Assembly: GCA_009193035.1 (NCBI GenBank)
Contig: SWDT01000001.1
Location: forward strand, 1,178,001-1,242,000
Reading direction: 5' to 3'
From: Halicephalobus mephisto
Taxonomy: Eukaryota > Nematoda > Chromadorea > Rhabditida > Panagrolaimidae
Length of the DNA: 64,000 bases
Shown here: positions 1 to 10,827 of the stretch, piece after piece
How the letters are laid out: every line of letters begins with the position of its first letter
Position numbering within the stretch: position 1 is the stretch's first letter
The notes under the pieces: generated by a model
Databases searched by the model: none
Told to the model about the DNA's origin: nothing
The model's input: the letters and a program-made list of their open reading frames with translations, nothing else
Translations under genes and position numbers: made by a program

Positions 1-142
1 TGAAAGTTTATCTATAATGGCTTTTAAAATTCCATATAAAAATGTAAAATTCTTTAAAATGATTTTAATTTCTGGATTAAAGTTGCTAGAGTTGGAGCAT
101 AAGTGCTTAGGTCAGAAATGCCGCGTAACTGATAACTTCTAG

Positions 143-340
143 CCCCCGAAGTACTGTCAAGATGATCCAGATGCTTGGAAGATCCCCTCAGTCTGGAACG
201 AAACACATAAGTTGGATAATCTCTGTCGGCCTGCAGCGATAGTCAAGAGGTTGAAGAACAAGGCCGCTGCTACAGTATCCTACGGCGACAGTATCTGGCT
301 TATTGCAGCTATAGTAGTATTTAAATTAATTTTAAAATAG
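143..340 (+). CDS. 3'-terminal exon of a gene cut by the window edge (membrane-anchored protein)
   Basis: An AG acceptor (CTTCTAG) at 141-142 opens a 65-codon frame ending in TAG at 338-340. The peptide starts PPKYCQDDPDAWKIPSVWN, has a basic middle (VKRLKNKA), and ends in a hydrophobic segment (SIWLIAAIVVFKLILK) directly before the stop, so the product is probably C-terminally anchored by a membrane segment or a GPI signal. Codon use looks coding, unlike the flanking AT-rich DNA. No upstream exon could be joined with certainty because only 142 bases precede it. The family is not recognised. Most of the gene lies outside the window. Confidence 0.55.
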   Translation, partial: PPKYCQDDPDAWKIPSVWNETHKLDNLCRPAAIVKRLKNKAAATVSYGDSIWLIAAIVVFKLILK

Positions 341-442
341 ATTACTGTTGTTGGAAAATTAATGTCGTGCTCATAGATGATGAAATTTAAATTGTTTTTA
401 TTTTATCGCTCAATTTTATTTACAAAAATATTAAATTTTCTG

Positions 443-1084
443 TTAGCAGTGATGATGATGATGATGATGGCCGTGATGATGAAATAGATCGTGGAGGATA
501 CCGTGGTGGTGGTGGTGATGTCCTTCTTCGATGACGACAACTGGAGCTGGAGCACCGTACCCGATGGGAGAAGGGTAGTAGGGCTGTCCGTAGCCCCCTA
601 CGTACCCACTGCCGTGATGAGGGAAGTCTTCCAGATGGATTTTGTGGATATGGACATCACCTCTGATGTTTATGTTGGTGATGCAGTGAGGAGGGATCCT
701 ATGGTGGAAATCACAGACATGATGTCCATTGACTTTAATCTGAAACAATGGCTGATAAAGTTGCGTCATCTAGAGAAATAAACTTACATCGAAATGGGTG
801 TGATGATTCTTGATTTTCAACTCGAAATGTTCTCCATGACAGAGAGGGTTACAGTGACGTTCTTCACACTGCCACATTCCCCCTTGCATGGAGTTGATTC
901 TGATGTGATGATCGTGACCAAAGTGGAAACTGATATGTAAGGCAATATCGGGTCCGGCGTAGAATTCGACACAGAATTCGTTACAGGACCCTCCGTAGCT
1001 GTCTCCTTTAATATGGACTTTGGAGTCATGATGGAACCCGCAAACAGGAGTAGAGAAGGGGATACAAGGATGCTCAATATGCAT
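443..1084 (-). CDS. Galectin-like protein with histidine-rich tail
   Basis: Two exons (1084-788 and 739-443, 48-nt intron GTAAGT...TTTCAG) give 197 residues. Residues about 20-135 form one galactoside-binding lectin (galectin) domain: IALHISFHFG, then IRINSMQGGMW with W71, then EERHC and GEHFELKI, then after the splice IKVNGHHVCDFHHRI. Of the canonical sugar-binding set (HxNPR...N...WxxExR), His50, Asn64, Trp71, Glu74/75 and Arg76 remain, but the Asn and Arg of HxNPR are replaced by Ser52 and His54, so binding may be altered. The last 60 residues are Gly/Tyr/Pro-rich and then almost pure His, with two His clusters and a terminal Cys, which suggests metal binding. No signal peptide is seen, as usual for galectins. 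Start chosen at the first Met before the domain; a few more N-terminal residues from an upstream exon cannot be excluded. Confidence 0.8.
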
Positions 1085-1427
1085 GGTGCACTCGGAAGAA
1101 ATGGAAACAATGAGAACTTGACGAAACAGGTCCTATTTGAAATGGGCTTTTATTTGATAACTTATCAGTTCATTCTACTGACGCTCAGAGAACACACCTT
1201 TATGAGGCAATGAGTCAGTCTGCAATCCTAAAAAACTGTTGGTTAACTTTGATGACGTCACAGAGTGATCTTACTAGACTAACAGAATTCTGAAACAATC
1301 TTATTGATTCGTAATCAATAGTGAAATCATAAATAACATGTTTCTCACGCCCATAATGAGAAAGTAGTTCTTTACTTGTAAAATTAGCATTTCTGACTAT
1401 CGTGAGCTGTCACGTGGTCTGCGCTTT

Positions 1428-2268
1428 CTTCCTATTAAGACAGAAACTAGACTAGAAAGAGCACCAGAAGAGATAGCCTGAACATCAGAGAACGGAACAC
1501 TGTAGGACATGGGTGGAACTTTCAGTTGTAATTTAAGTTTTATGTATTGATTTTATCCTTACTGTTCTGGTAAAGATCCCAATGTGGTACTGACTATTCC
1601 TCCAGATGACGGGATAGACTCAAAGTTTCTTAAAGAGCACTTTATTCAACGATATATCAAAACACTACGAAAATTATCCTAAAAATGACGGGGACTGCTA
1701 CTGTTCTGCCAGAGATTTTCGCGGTAGGAGTTCGTGTCTAATTCCATCTTGGTATATATAACTTCGGTCTCTATCTTAATACTTCTAAGATTCGATCAAT
1801 GGGATAGTTTTCTGGGAGATATTTATCATTCTAGTAAAGGAACTCCTGATAATGATAGTGTCGGGATAAGAAACAAAAGTAAATTAATAATCTTTACCAG
1901 AACAATAAGGATAAAATCAATATATGAAATTTTAAAATAATAACTGAAAGTCTCACTCATGTCCTACAGTATTCCAGGCCCCCTGATTTTCAGGCTGTTG
2001 CTTCAGGTCCTACTTTTCTAGTTCAGTTTCTCTCCTAACAGTAACCTAATAATAGATGAAATTATGTTGATTGAAAACCAGCTGTTAAGATAGAAAAAAA
2101 ATATAATAATAATAATATTTACTACAATAAGACACGGATACGATTTACCTACTTCCTCCCACTTTATCTAACTAAGTCTCACTCACACCCTACAGTATCC
2201 CACACTCCTTGATTTTCAGGCTGTCGTTTCAAGTTCTTTTTTCTCGTCTAGGTTCTGTCTTAACAGGT
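1428..2268. repeat. Cluster of three MITE-like elements (family A), inverted and tandem
   Basis: Copies of one short element lie side by side: a forward copy beginning near 1433 (TTAAGACAGAAACTAG), a reverse copy ending near 2041 (TTCTCTCCTAACA), and a complete copy at about 2083-2268 bounded by TGTTAAGATAGAA and TTCTGTCTTAACA. The first two are arranged as a foldback: the segment near 1550 (GATTTTATCCTTACTGTTCT) is mirrored near 1895. The shared core reads AGCCTGAAAATCAGG...TACTGTAGGGCGTGGGTG. No coding capacity. Other copies lie at about 20257, 31037, 33492, 36033 and 36268. Confidence 0.8.
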
Positions 2269-2581
2269 GGTAAATTTAAAAACAGTAATCATGAAACAGC
2301 CTAAAATACCCATTTTTAAGTGCCGACTTTCACCTGTCTGTGGAAGCGAATCAACTCGCGAAATGCTTTAATTTTCTTAATGTGAGTTTATTTCTCACTT
2401 TTTAATAATTCAATAATCAATTTTAAAAAATCATTTACTAAATATTTCTGTAAAATGAAATTTACTAAAATTGAATGTTTTCAAATTTTCGGAATTTAAA
2501 AAATAATTATTGTACGATTTTTATACAGTATTTTAGTACTCGTTGAGTTTACTGTATAAATACCATTATTTTGCAGTTTTA
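2269..2581. other. AT-rich spacer, nothing recognised
   Basis: This is the 3' flank of the collagen gene. It is AT-rich, with no ORF, repeat or RNA signal that I can support. Confidence 0.5.
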
Positions 2582-4351
2582 TCAAGTAGTACGGTAGCGT
2601 TTTCTTTTTGCTTGTTGTTCCAGCCAGGCGACGTCGACTCCGTAGGTTTCTTCCTCGCCGTTCCGAGTGCTCCAGGTTTTCTGGTTGGAAAAAGTGTTTT
2701 TTCCCAAGAAAGCATTCTCATCGTATTCGCTGTTAGAGTCTGTAGAAAACGGAGCGGACGTGGTCCTGACATGGGTCTGGGGGGCTTGGGTTGTTGCGAA
2801 GTTTTTCTGAGTGGCCATGGGGATCGCAACTGGATCGGATATGTATATCTTTTTTGAATACCGTTCTGAAGTAGTAAAAGTTGTTAATTTTGACTATTTT
2901 GACCACAAACCTTGATTGTAGTTAGTTTGGGGACGGGTGTACACAGGGGTCCGGGGAGTGGTTGCCCAGTAACTAGAGCCGGGATAACTCGGGCTTTTGG
3001 TCGACCAGTAGTTATCTTGTCGTGATCCGTAAGCGGTGGGAGTAGCCAGATAACTGTTGTCTTTGGTGAATTCAATTTCCTGGTTTCTAGTTGGACAAGG
3101 ACAGTACATTCCGTCTTCCCCTGGCAGTCCTGGGTTTCCGGAAGGTCCGTCAACCCCATCTAGACCTCGTTGACCCTTTATTCCGGGATTTCCTCTAAGC
3201 CCCATTGTTCCGGGTCTTCCTGGTTGTCCATTCGGGCCTGGAGGACCTCTGACTCCAATAATGCCGGAGTCCCCTCGTCTTCCTTTCACCCCCGGCGCCC
3301 CTTGGCCTCCTCGAACAGCATCTGCCCCCTTCGGTCCTGGAACGCCACTCAACCCCGACCGGCCTCTAGGTCCAACTGGGCCCTAAATGGTTGATTATTC
3401 GCAAGTAGATGATTAATCTCAATGTCTTACATCTTCTCCAGGGGTTCCTGGTAATCCATGAAGTCCGTTTCCCCCGGACACCCCTGGGGTGCCTTTAGGA
3501 CCTACGCTGCCAGGTCTGCCTTTCGGCCCTTCAGGTCCTGGAGGCCCTGCCGGACAAGGTTCACAGATTTTTGGGGAGGAACTGGGAGTCGGTCCGTAGG
3601 AACTCAAAGTGTAGGGATAACTGTGGGGAAGCGCTGCAGGAGCTCCATCGAAGACAGCCGTGGATTCGCCGATCAACAATGGATAATCCAGTCCTGGTTT
3701 GCCTCTCTCTCCGTTTTCACCGGGTTCTCCTACCGGACTAAAGAGATTTTTGAGTTCGAAATAATCCAAATAACAAACCCTGTTTGACCTTTGGGACCTT
3801 TCGATCCAACTGGACATCTCCAACTGACCGTCAGAGAGTCGATGTCGATGGAATCGGGATTCTCCATGTTACAGCAGCATTTCGTGGAAGCAGTCTCATC
3901 GGAACTGTAGCCTGGAGCCAGAGGAGTGGCCATGTACCTCGACCCTCCGTCGTAACTGGCTTCATGGATGTAGCTTCCTGGTCGGTCGTAACTGTAGACG
4001 TTGTACTCCTCGTTCGTCTTCCGGCGGATTCTGGCCCAAGAAACAGAATTATCATCTGATTCGATCTGGAGAAGCTGCTTCCAAGCGGCTTCTGAGCGGA
4101 CCTTTAGAACCAAAAGTTACAAAATTACGGTAAATGGAACTAACTCTAATAGCAGCAAATTCTTCGGAACTTGCTTTTTCCAAGTTTTCGATTTCGTTAA
4201 GCCAAATCGGCAAGCAGATCCCGAGGAGACACAAGACCCCAAGAACAGCAACAACACTCAGGTACATCGGCAGTAGAAGGGAGATTTTTGAAGGTCCTTT
4301 GGTCCTGTAAATGAAGGAAATTCTGGAAGACTCATGACCGTAATAATTCAT
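2582..4351 (-). CDS. Long cuticle-type collagen
   Basis: Five exons (4351-4145, 4101-3779, 3737-3431, 3382-2911, 2829-2582) encode 518 residues. The N-terminus (MNYYGHESSR...) is followed by one membrane segment at about 28-51 and the nematode cuticle-collagen N-domain. A dibasic RIRR site in exon 2 fits the subtilisin-like processing box. Gly-X-Y runs begin near residue 170 (GSKGPKGQTGPVGEPGENG, continuous across the exon 2/3 junction, which confirms that splice) and continue in exons 3 and 4, interrupted by Pro/Ser/Tyr-rich linkers and Cys pairs (CEPCPAG, CPCP). The last ~110 residues are non-collagenous and Thr/Ser/Tyr-rich. At 518 residues it is much longer than the usual ~300. A TTTTCAG 20 nt before the ATG is a likely trans-splice site. 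The product should be secreted and cross-linked in cuticle or matrix. Confidence 0.85.
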
Positions 4352-4874
4352 TTTTCTTCCACTTGATCGTTCTGAAAATTGGAAAAATGGAAGTTAAACG
4401 AATAATTCACTTCTATTTGTAACTTTTAACTTTGCCTCCTGGAGTTTACTAGACTGCGGAACTGTCAATCATCTTGCGGATATCCATAAACGGGCAAAAA
4501 TTGGATGAACTATTTCGGAATTTTTAACTGTCGGAAAAATCAGGACATTTTTGAAAAAAATCTTCCTCAAAATTGTTGGATTGTGCACGATCTATTGAGG
4601 GCATGCCACACAGCATTGGTCCCGAAAGGAAATACCCTGAGGACCAACGAAAGACACGATTGCTTTTCGGAGGAATTTGGAGATTGCGCAATAATTGGCC
4701 TACAGTTGAATTTTATCTCGTGCCTGAGGCCCCGATAAACTTATTTCCACATATTTGTGTCTACACGCGGATCCGGATTCCCCAGCGACGATCCAACAAA
4801 AATAAATTTTTATTATCGCAGTAATTGGAGTGATTTTAGTGGCAAAATTAAATATTGTCAAAATAGATTAAAAA
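4352..4874. other. Intergenic spacer between collagen promoter and next minus-strand gene
   Basis: The spacer separates the collagen start from the 3' end of the neighbouring gene. Open frames on the + strand from about 4505 to 4824 have no start context, splice signals or recognisable domain, so I do not call a gene. GC content at 4580-4790 is higher than in the flanks, so a relic is possible. Confidence 0.3.
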
Positions 4875-6061
4875 TTAACGACCAAGAAGTACGGATTCGG
4901 TTCCGTTGACGTAGTTCTTGAGGGTTGTTCTCGCGGATCTGAACCCGTTGACGAGTGACTGAGTGGACTGAGATTCTTGGGAGTTGGTGAGGGTCATGTT
5001 GTTCATGAGTTTCTAAAAACATGAAAAATTACTTAAAAAAATAAAAACAAACGATTTTTTTATCGACGAAAGATTTGTAAGGTTCCATCAAGCCCGGACT
5101 GAGGAACATGAGCAACTGGACCAGCTGATTCCTCTGGATCAACGTGTTGTTATAAGCAATCTGAATTATGATTTATTTAATGATTAAAATTGATGTTTAA
5201 CTTACTTCATATTGAGTTCCCCAACCAGTAACCAAATCCCTCAATTGCTCGTCTATTTGTTCTTTTTTGAGATTACTGTTGTTTATTATGTTGTTGAACT
5301 GGTTTTGCTGTTCTTGGGGTATCAATTGGACAAATCCCCGGATCGGCTGATTAGCTCCATCGAAAAACATCAAGTTCATCAACAGGTTTTCAGCAGCTTC
5401 GTCCAGTTTAACCGGGACCGAGGTAGTCACATTTAAGTTCGGTACGTATTCTCCGTTAATCTGACGAGTAACGAGAAAGTTGTAAATTTCGTTTTTGAGA
5501 GAATTGTTGAACATATTGTATTCATTTACTAATCCAGTAAGACGGGCATTGTAGTCGAAAAGGGCGATGATGGTGTTGTCCAGAACCCCCTGTCGACGTT
5601 GAACGAAGGACCGGGCTGGAGACGAGAGGCTTGAAATCGAGTTTGTGATGTTTCTTGAAAGTTCTTGAAGTTTGTTTTGTATTTCTTCATATACATCCTG
5701 AAAATGAAATTTCGGTAAATTTCAAATTAAAGAAACAAACAGATGCATTTCCTCTTTGTTCGGACAAATAGTCAAGAATCTGATCGTTTTGCTGATCCAA
5801 TGTCAAGAAGATGTTCCCCCGGATATTCCTCACGACCGCTCGTTGAGCTTCCGGCAAGTAGGACAACAGCGAATTCAGAGCGTTCTCGTCCGGTCGCTGA
5901 CTGAGAAGAGTGACGTTGATGACCATTCCTGGACTTAAGGTCGCGAATAGCCCCGGGATCTCGCCATTCGTAGTCGATGTTGTTGTTCCATCTTGAGCTC
6001 TGACATCTTGATAAAAATTTAAAAAAATAAATACAAAAATAACCGGGATCATAATTGACAT
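4875..6061 (-). CDS. Secreted helical protein, SXP/RAL-2 (DUF148)-like
   Basis: Four exons (6061-5741, 5697-5206, 5160-5053, 5012-4875), all joined in phase 0, encode 352 residues. The N-terminus is a clear signal peptide (MSIMIPVIFVFIFLNF...VRAQDG). The rest is polar and helical with several NxT/S sites. The stretch FNNIINNSNLKKEQIDEQL followed by a Trp-Gly turn and a second helix resembles the nematode SXP/RAL-2 (DUF148) pattern, and a weaker copy is visible earlier (LDQQNDQILDYLSEQRGNAS), so the protein may hold two diverged repeats. DUF148 proteins are nematode-specific, secreted and of unknown biochemical role; several are parasite antigens. The family call is inference from pattern. A TTG just upstream of the ATG is not used as start. 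Confidence 0.7.
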
Positions 6062-6241
6062 CAATTACTCAATTTGCTCCGAAATGAACAGAGGAATCTA
6101 ATTTATAGTGTTGTCAACATAGTCATAATCCACAGGAAAGTACGGATTATCTGCAGCCAATCTAGGGAAATCAAAAATCCATGTCGTGAAAAGTGTGTCT
6201 ATTCGTATAGTCGTAGATTTTTATAGTAACGTAGATAACTT

Positions 6242-7820
6242 TTATTGAGGCAATTTTGTCCTATTACTATTAACCGGTTGATTTCGTGTCCCGTAATATT
6301 TTTTGGAGATAAAAATAAAGATTCTATATAAAATTGCAAATAATAAAACGAGGAAAAAAATAACTTTAACGAATGAAAAACGATAAATTTGAGCAATTTC
6401 ATCTTTGGATAAAAACTCCAAAGCGTAGTTTTGCTTGCATTGGCCGTTTTCTACCCATTGGGCATACGGTATTTTTTCTGTTTCCGCTCCAGCACGTAGT
6501 TTCCAGGCAAAAGTGCAAATTTCACAAATAGTATTTTTCGAATAATAAGATTTTTTGTATTTCTTCGTCCATTCAAAATACCTAAATTCGATAAATATTA
6601 AAAATAAAAGAAAAATTACAGTACTTTGAATATTCTTCCTTGTCTTCCATGAGAAAAATCAAATATGAAGCCAACTCGGCTGCGGTGGTGAAGTCATCCA
6701 CGGCGATGAAGCTCCCGGAAGGGGCGGTATCCCCCACGGCCCTCCTGCTTAGCACAATCGGCACGATTAATCTCTTCATGTGCCAGAATTTTTCAGTCAC
6801 ATAATCATTACAGACAGAATTCTCAAAAGCTAAATAGAAGTAGTGTTCCTCGAAAGCTTGAGAAGCACAGTTTTCGTCGCAAGTAATCCCGGAGCAATAT
6901 CCATAGTTTGTAACCGGCAGGTACTGCGACAGAGCTTCGATGTAGTACTCCCTTCTGGAATGTGTGTAACAATGCGAAACTAAAATCAATATCGGTTTGG
7001 ATTTCTTGTCTATGATCCGGACGACATCTGAAGGAGACCAGAAGTCCTGCGGATCGGTCCCAGGCGTAATCGGCTCAAATCCGTCGTAAACCCAAGAAAT
7101 CCCATTATTCCTCTGATAACTAACAACAAAGTCGAAAATCGACATATTTGCTCTGGATCTTGTGTTTATTGGAGATTCTAATGTTAATAACATCTGCGGC
7201 GTTTTGTTTTTCCGGCAATTTATTAATGAAAGTTTGTTTTTTTTTATGTTTCTAGCATGGTACAAGTAGATATCGATCGGAAAAGACCTAGGAAAACAAT
7301 AAAGTTGACCGAAAATAAAAACTCACTCATTGCTGTCTTCGACAAAAATGCATTTGTTGTTGCATTTTTCATCAGATCCATAATCCGTTAAGGCATTGAT
7401 TAAAGACTTTTCAAAAAAAGACGTTTGAAGCGAAATCACCGGAAGTTCAGTAAGCTTCGAAACAGATTTCTGTTAATTTTTAATTTAATTTAATTTCGAC
7501 AATAAACACAAAAAATGTAACTTTTGACACAGTAAGAAACCCAAATCGTCGTTATTATTTTTCAATTTTCGTCACAAATGTGAAATATGAAAAATTTAAC
7601 GATTTTTGTTACATTTTCGTCGAATTTCGCAATTTTATATAAAACCAAAAGTTACACTTTTTTAATAATGGATTACCTGAGGACATTCGAATTCCTGAAT
7701 TACATTTAAAAAATAAAAAATAATCACAATTAAAATCAAAATTACCAAAATTCCGTATAGAGTCTTCAACCGGGCGATCATCGAATGCTCGTCAAGTCGA
7801 AAAACGAATATCAAGACCAT
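6242..7820 (-). CDS. Alpha-1,3-fucosyltransferase (GT10)
   Basis: Four exons (7820-7677, 7469-7327, 7287-6625, 6581-6242) encode 429 residues. The order is a short cytosolic tail, a signal-anchor (YGILVILILIVIIFYFL, about residues 22-40), a stem, and the catalytic domain with the GT10 motif FYLAFENSVCNDYVTEKFW, the donor GDP-fucose-binding signature of alpha-1,3-fucosyltransferases. A Cys-rich end (CEICTFAW...NGQC) is typical of the family. It should act in the Golgi as a type II membrane enzyme transferring fucose to N-acetylglucosamine-containing glycans. Oddly, a second strongly hydrophobic stretch (VKVIFFLVLLFAILYRIF) lies near the C-terminus, followed by a short polar tail. Intron 1 (7470-7676) is almost filled by a MITE-like element. 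The in-frame Met at 7781 is an alternative start. Confidence 0.87.
7501..7665 (-). repeat. MITE-like element, family B, copy 1 (inside fucosyltransferase intron 1)
   Basis: About 165 bp bounded by inverted ends of the type CACAAAAAAnGTAACTTTTG. It matches, in reverse orientation, the copy at about 8757-8925: shared blocks include AACCCAAATCGTCGTTATTA and GTTACATTTTCGTCGAATTT. It occupies most of a 207-nt intron and has no coding capacity. Confidence 0.7.
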
Positions 7821-8509
7821 CGTCTGGCTTCTCCCTTATCAAATATGAATGTTTAACTGTGAAAACACTTTTCGACGAATCATGAGTAAACAAATTATTC
7901 CAAAATTTGCATCTTTTGACAAATCATAAGTAAATAAATTATTTCAAAAATTTTGCAAAACCAAAATTCAAAGAAAAAAATTTTGGTTTCATGGATTTTT
8001 CCGGATAATGAAGCTTTTTTCCCTGGAAACAAGAACAGAACTCGATTCATTTTTTGTTTCAATTGTTAAAAGTGCTTAAATTTTAATAAGTCGTTTTTTT
8101 AAACAAATATAATCAAAAAAATAAGTCGAAAATGGAATACTTAAGAACTTTAACATCGTTTTGGGAATTTTAATCAAAACCAATTAGTGAATAAAAAACA
8201 CAATTTTCGTAATTCTTCACAAAATCGAAAAACAATTGTAATTTTTCCGACTGAAGACTTCACAGCCCTCGGGGAACTTCCTCGTTTTGCTTCAATAAAA
8301 CTCCTAAAAAATTCCGGTTTAATTTTGCATTTTTCGAATAACATATAAAAATGAAAATATTCACGTATTTTTGCTTTCTTTGATTCTTTAAAGCTTATCT
8401 GATTATTTTATTGCTAATTAAATTCTACATCAAGATTCCTTTTCTCAGGATAAATTTTCAATAAAGAAGCTAATTAACAAAAAAGATCTTTCAGAACAGA
8501 TACACAAAA
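7821..8509. other. AT-rich intergenic region
   Basis: Upstream flank of the fucosyltransferase gene. Strongly AT-rich; no gene, RNA or clear repeat seen. Confidence 0.4.
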
Positions 8510-8672
8510 AAACGTAATTTTTAATTTTGTAAAAATTGCGAAATTTGACGAAAATGTAACACAATTGTTACATTTTTATGAATATTGACTTTTTTGATAA
8601 AAATTGGAACTTAATAGTGACGATTTACATATGTTATTCAATTAAAAGTTGATTTTTTTGTGTTGATATTGA
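8510..8672 (+). repeat. MITE-like element, family B, copy 2
   Basis: Starts ACACAAAAAAACGTAATTTT and ends AAAGTTGATTTTTTTGTGTT. It shares AAAAATTGCGAAATTTGACG and the AATAGTGACGATTT block with copies 1 and 3. More diverged than copy 3. Confidence 0.65.
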
Positions 8673-8756
8673 TGGATTATATATGATATATAAACACATC
8701 AAAACTGTTCTGATTATCAGATACATTAGGTTCAATATATAATTCCATTGAATTCA

Positions 8757-8925
8757 CACAAAAATCATAACTTTTTAATTTCGTAAAAATTGCGAAATTT
8801 GACGAAAATGTAACAAAATCGTTGCATTTTTCAGATTTAACATTTTTGACGAAAATTGAAAAATAATAGTGACGATTTGGGTTTGTTATTGAATCAAAAG
8901 TTACGTTTCTTTGTGTATGGATATA
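8757..8925 (+). repeat. MITE-like element, family B, copy 3
   Basis: Bounded by ACACAAAAATCATAACTTTT and AAAGTTACGTTTCTTTGTGT, i.e. imperfect terminal inverted repeats. The internal sequence matches the intronic copy at about 7501-7665 in opposite orientation. Non-coding. Confidence 0.7.
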
Positions 8926-9059
8926 ATTATACTGCTGCAAAACATGCGTGAATTTTATATTTAAACAAAATTAACTTGAGTGAAATTTGATTTCTAAGGA
9001 GACAGCAGGTGATCCCCAAGTTGGTCAATAGTCTACCAACATTTGATAAATGAAGCAGT

Positions 9060-9660
9060 GAAGTTCGAAGATTAGCTTTGAGTCATTTTTCCAGAAAAGA
9101 GTGTTTTCAAGAACAAGCTTTTCTTGGTATATTCGTAGATTTGGTGTTTGGACGTGACAAAAAGCCAATTGTCGAATTAGTTCTCCTTGTTGGACACAGA
9201 CAAGTCCTCCAGAAATGCCATCTCAGACGGCCTTCTCATAATCAGTTATGTAATGTGGGCCACCTTCCGTCGGATTAATTTATTACTCAGTTCGGAAACT
9301 GGATTTCTTATTCTCTCACGCAACTTTCCTTCAAACTCGTGCCCTACAGAGATAATTCAAAAAATCTTATTTCCGGAGAAATTTTAATTTTCGTTTTGGA
9401 TTCATGATGGAGTTACTTTGTTTACTCAATTCGGTAGTAACCAGAGATTTGGGAACTTTTTGGATCAGATGCCTTTGTTCCAGAACGAAAGGATTATATA
9501 TGTCCTGGAGATCCGCGAAACGAGGATAAAGATCGTAGTTTACGTGGATTCGGCAGCTTTATTTTTTTCTTCCCGAAGAAGCGGTTGCAACTGGAGCAAG
9601 GACCTGGTTTCAGTCTGCACGTTATCCCCGGCGTGCTCTTCATCGTAGTCTGCTCGTCAT
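9060..9660 (-). pseudogene. Possible decayed protein-coding gene
   Basis: On the minus strand this interval has higher GC than its flanks and several short open stretches that read like protein but are broken by stops and frame changes, for example YPRFADLQDIYNPFVLEQRH near 9550-9490 and GGLVCVQQGELIRQLAF near 9220-9165. No chain of canonical splice sites restores one frame. A smaller coding-like patch follows at 9895-10150 on the same strand. The original family is not recognised. This is a tentative call. Confidence 0.3.
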
Positions 9661-10827
9661 TTGGGAAAAAGGAACAAACTGAACAAAGAAAGCTGAAATC
9701 CCGCCGGATGGAGAATTCTTTTTATAAAAATTGAGTTAATTTTAGAATTTCCAATGTGTCGAGATAAATGACATTTATAATTTTTTCGTGATTGTTAAAT
9801 GATTGATGGACTATTTTTCGGTTTTTTTTGAAAACATTTCTCTGCATTATTGAGTTTAGCGGGTCCATCGTTCTTCCGGGAATTTCATTTATCAACTCGT
9901 AATGCGTTTGTCGGATATACTTGGTACATTGGTTAATTTCGGTTTATTTTGAAACCTATTGCGTCTGTTTGGTCCTCTTTGGGCGGAATTTCGATTGCCG
10001 AAGGCCGGGTTTCGAGGTTCTGACCAGACTTGCAAGTTTACAACTTTATTGAAAAATTGTTTAATCCTAGTTTCATCAAAGATTGAGGCCGCCTTCGGCA
10101 ATAAGGTCTCAAGCGAGAAAATTTCAAAGTGCTTTCGGAAATGAACTAACATCGCGGTTGTTTTTTTTGTTTTTTTTAATGTAATTTTTCTTCGATTTCG
10201 GAAAATTCACAATATTTAAATTTTTATTACATAAAATCCGTCGTTTTCAAAGTTTAGGATTGAATTTGAACCATTTTGTTTTCTCAGGACGGGTGAAATT
10301 CTTAGTAACAAAAAGCAATTACAGACGCTTGTCTTCTTGCAAACGTTTCTGACCTTTCCTCTTGGAAGATGCTTTTTCGAGATTTGCACTTTCCCATTCT
10401 CACGCTTCTCCAGAAATTTCCAAATATCGGTAATTCCACTTTCTGATCATCAACCGAATTTTTTTTATTTATAAATTACTATATATGAAATTCAGACGCA
10501 AAATAACAACCGTAGACTAAAATTATATTATTTACGTCAATTCTGACGGATTTTTTAATTTTTCCATAAATATCCACCTGCGTAAAAGTCATTAAAATTT
10601 TGTTTTCGATCGCAATCTCGGTATTTTTGTCCATGAATTAGCTGTAAATTTCAGGACGAAAACTCATAAATGACAAGCTGTCTATTACTTGTCATTTTAT
10701 AGTGTTGGTCCTTCTCCGGTCTCTACGTGTACTTGGCAAAGTGACGCGTGAATAGCCGCATAAATTAAGTGGCAAAAATGGTCGTTATATTTATTTTATA
10801 ATTCAGGATAACTAGTTGTCTGAAGAA
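9661..10827. other. Intergenic region upstream of the GPCR gene
   Basis: AT-rich apart from a coding-like minus-strand patch (9895-10150) that may belong to the decayed gene next to it. The last ~200 bases before 10828 are the likely promoter and 5' UTR of the GPCR gene. No RNA gene seen. Confidence 0.35.

Noticed and set aside
4505..4824. Overlapping + strand open frames upstream of the secreted SXP-like gene
   Set aside because: No start or splice context and no recognisable domain; likely non-coding, although a relic cannot be excluded.
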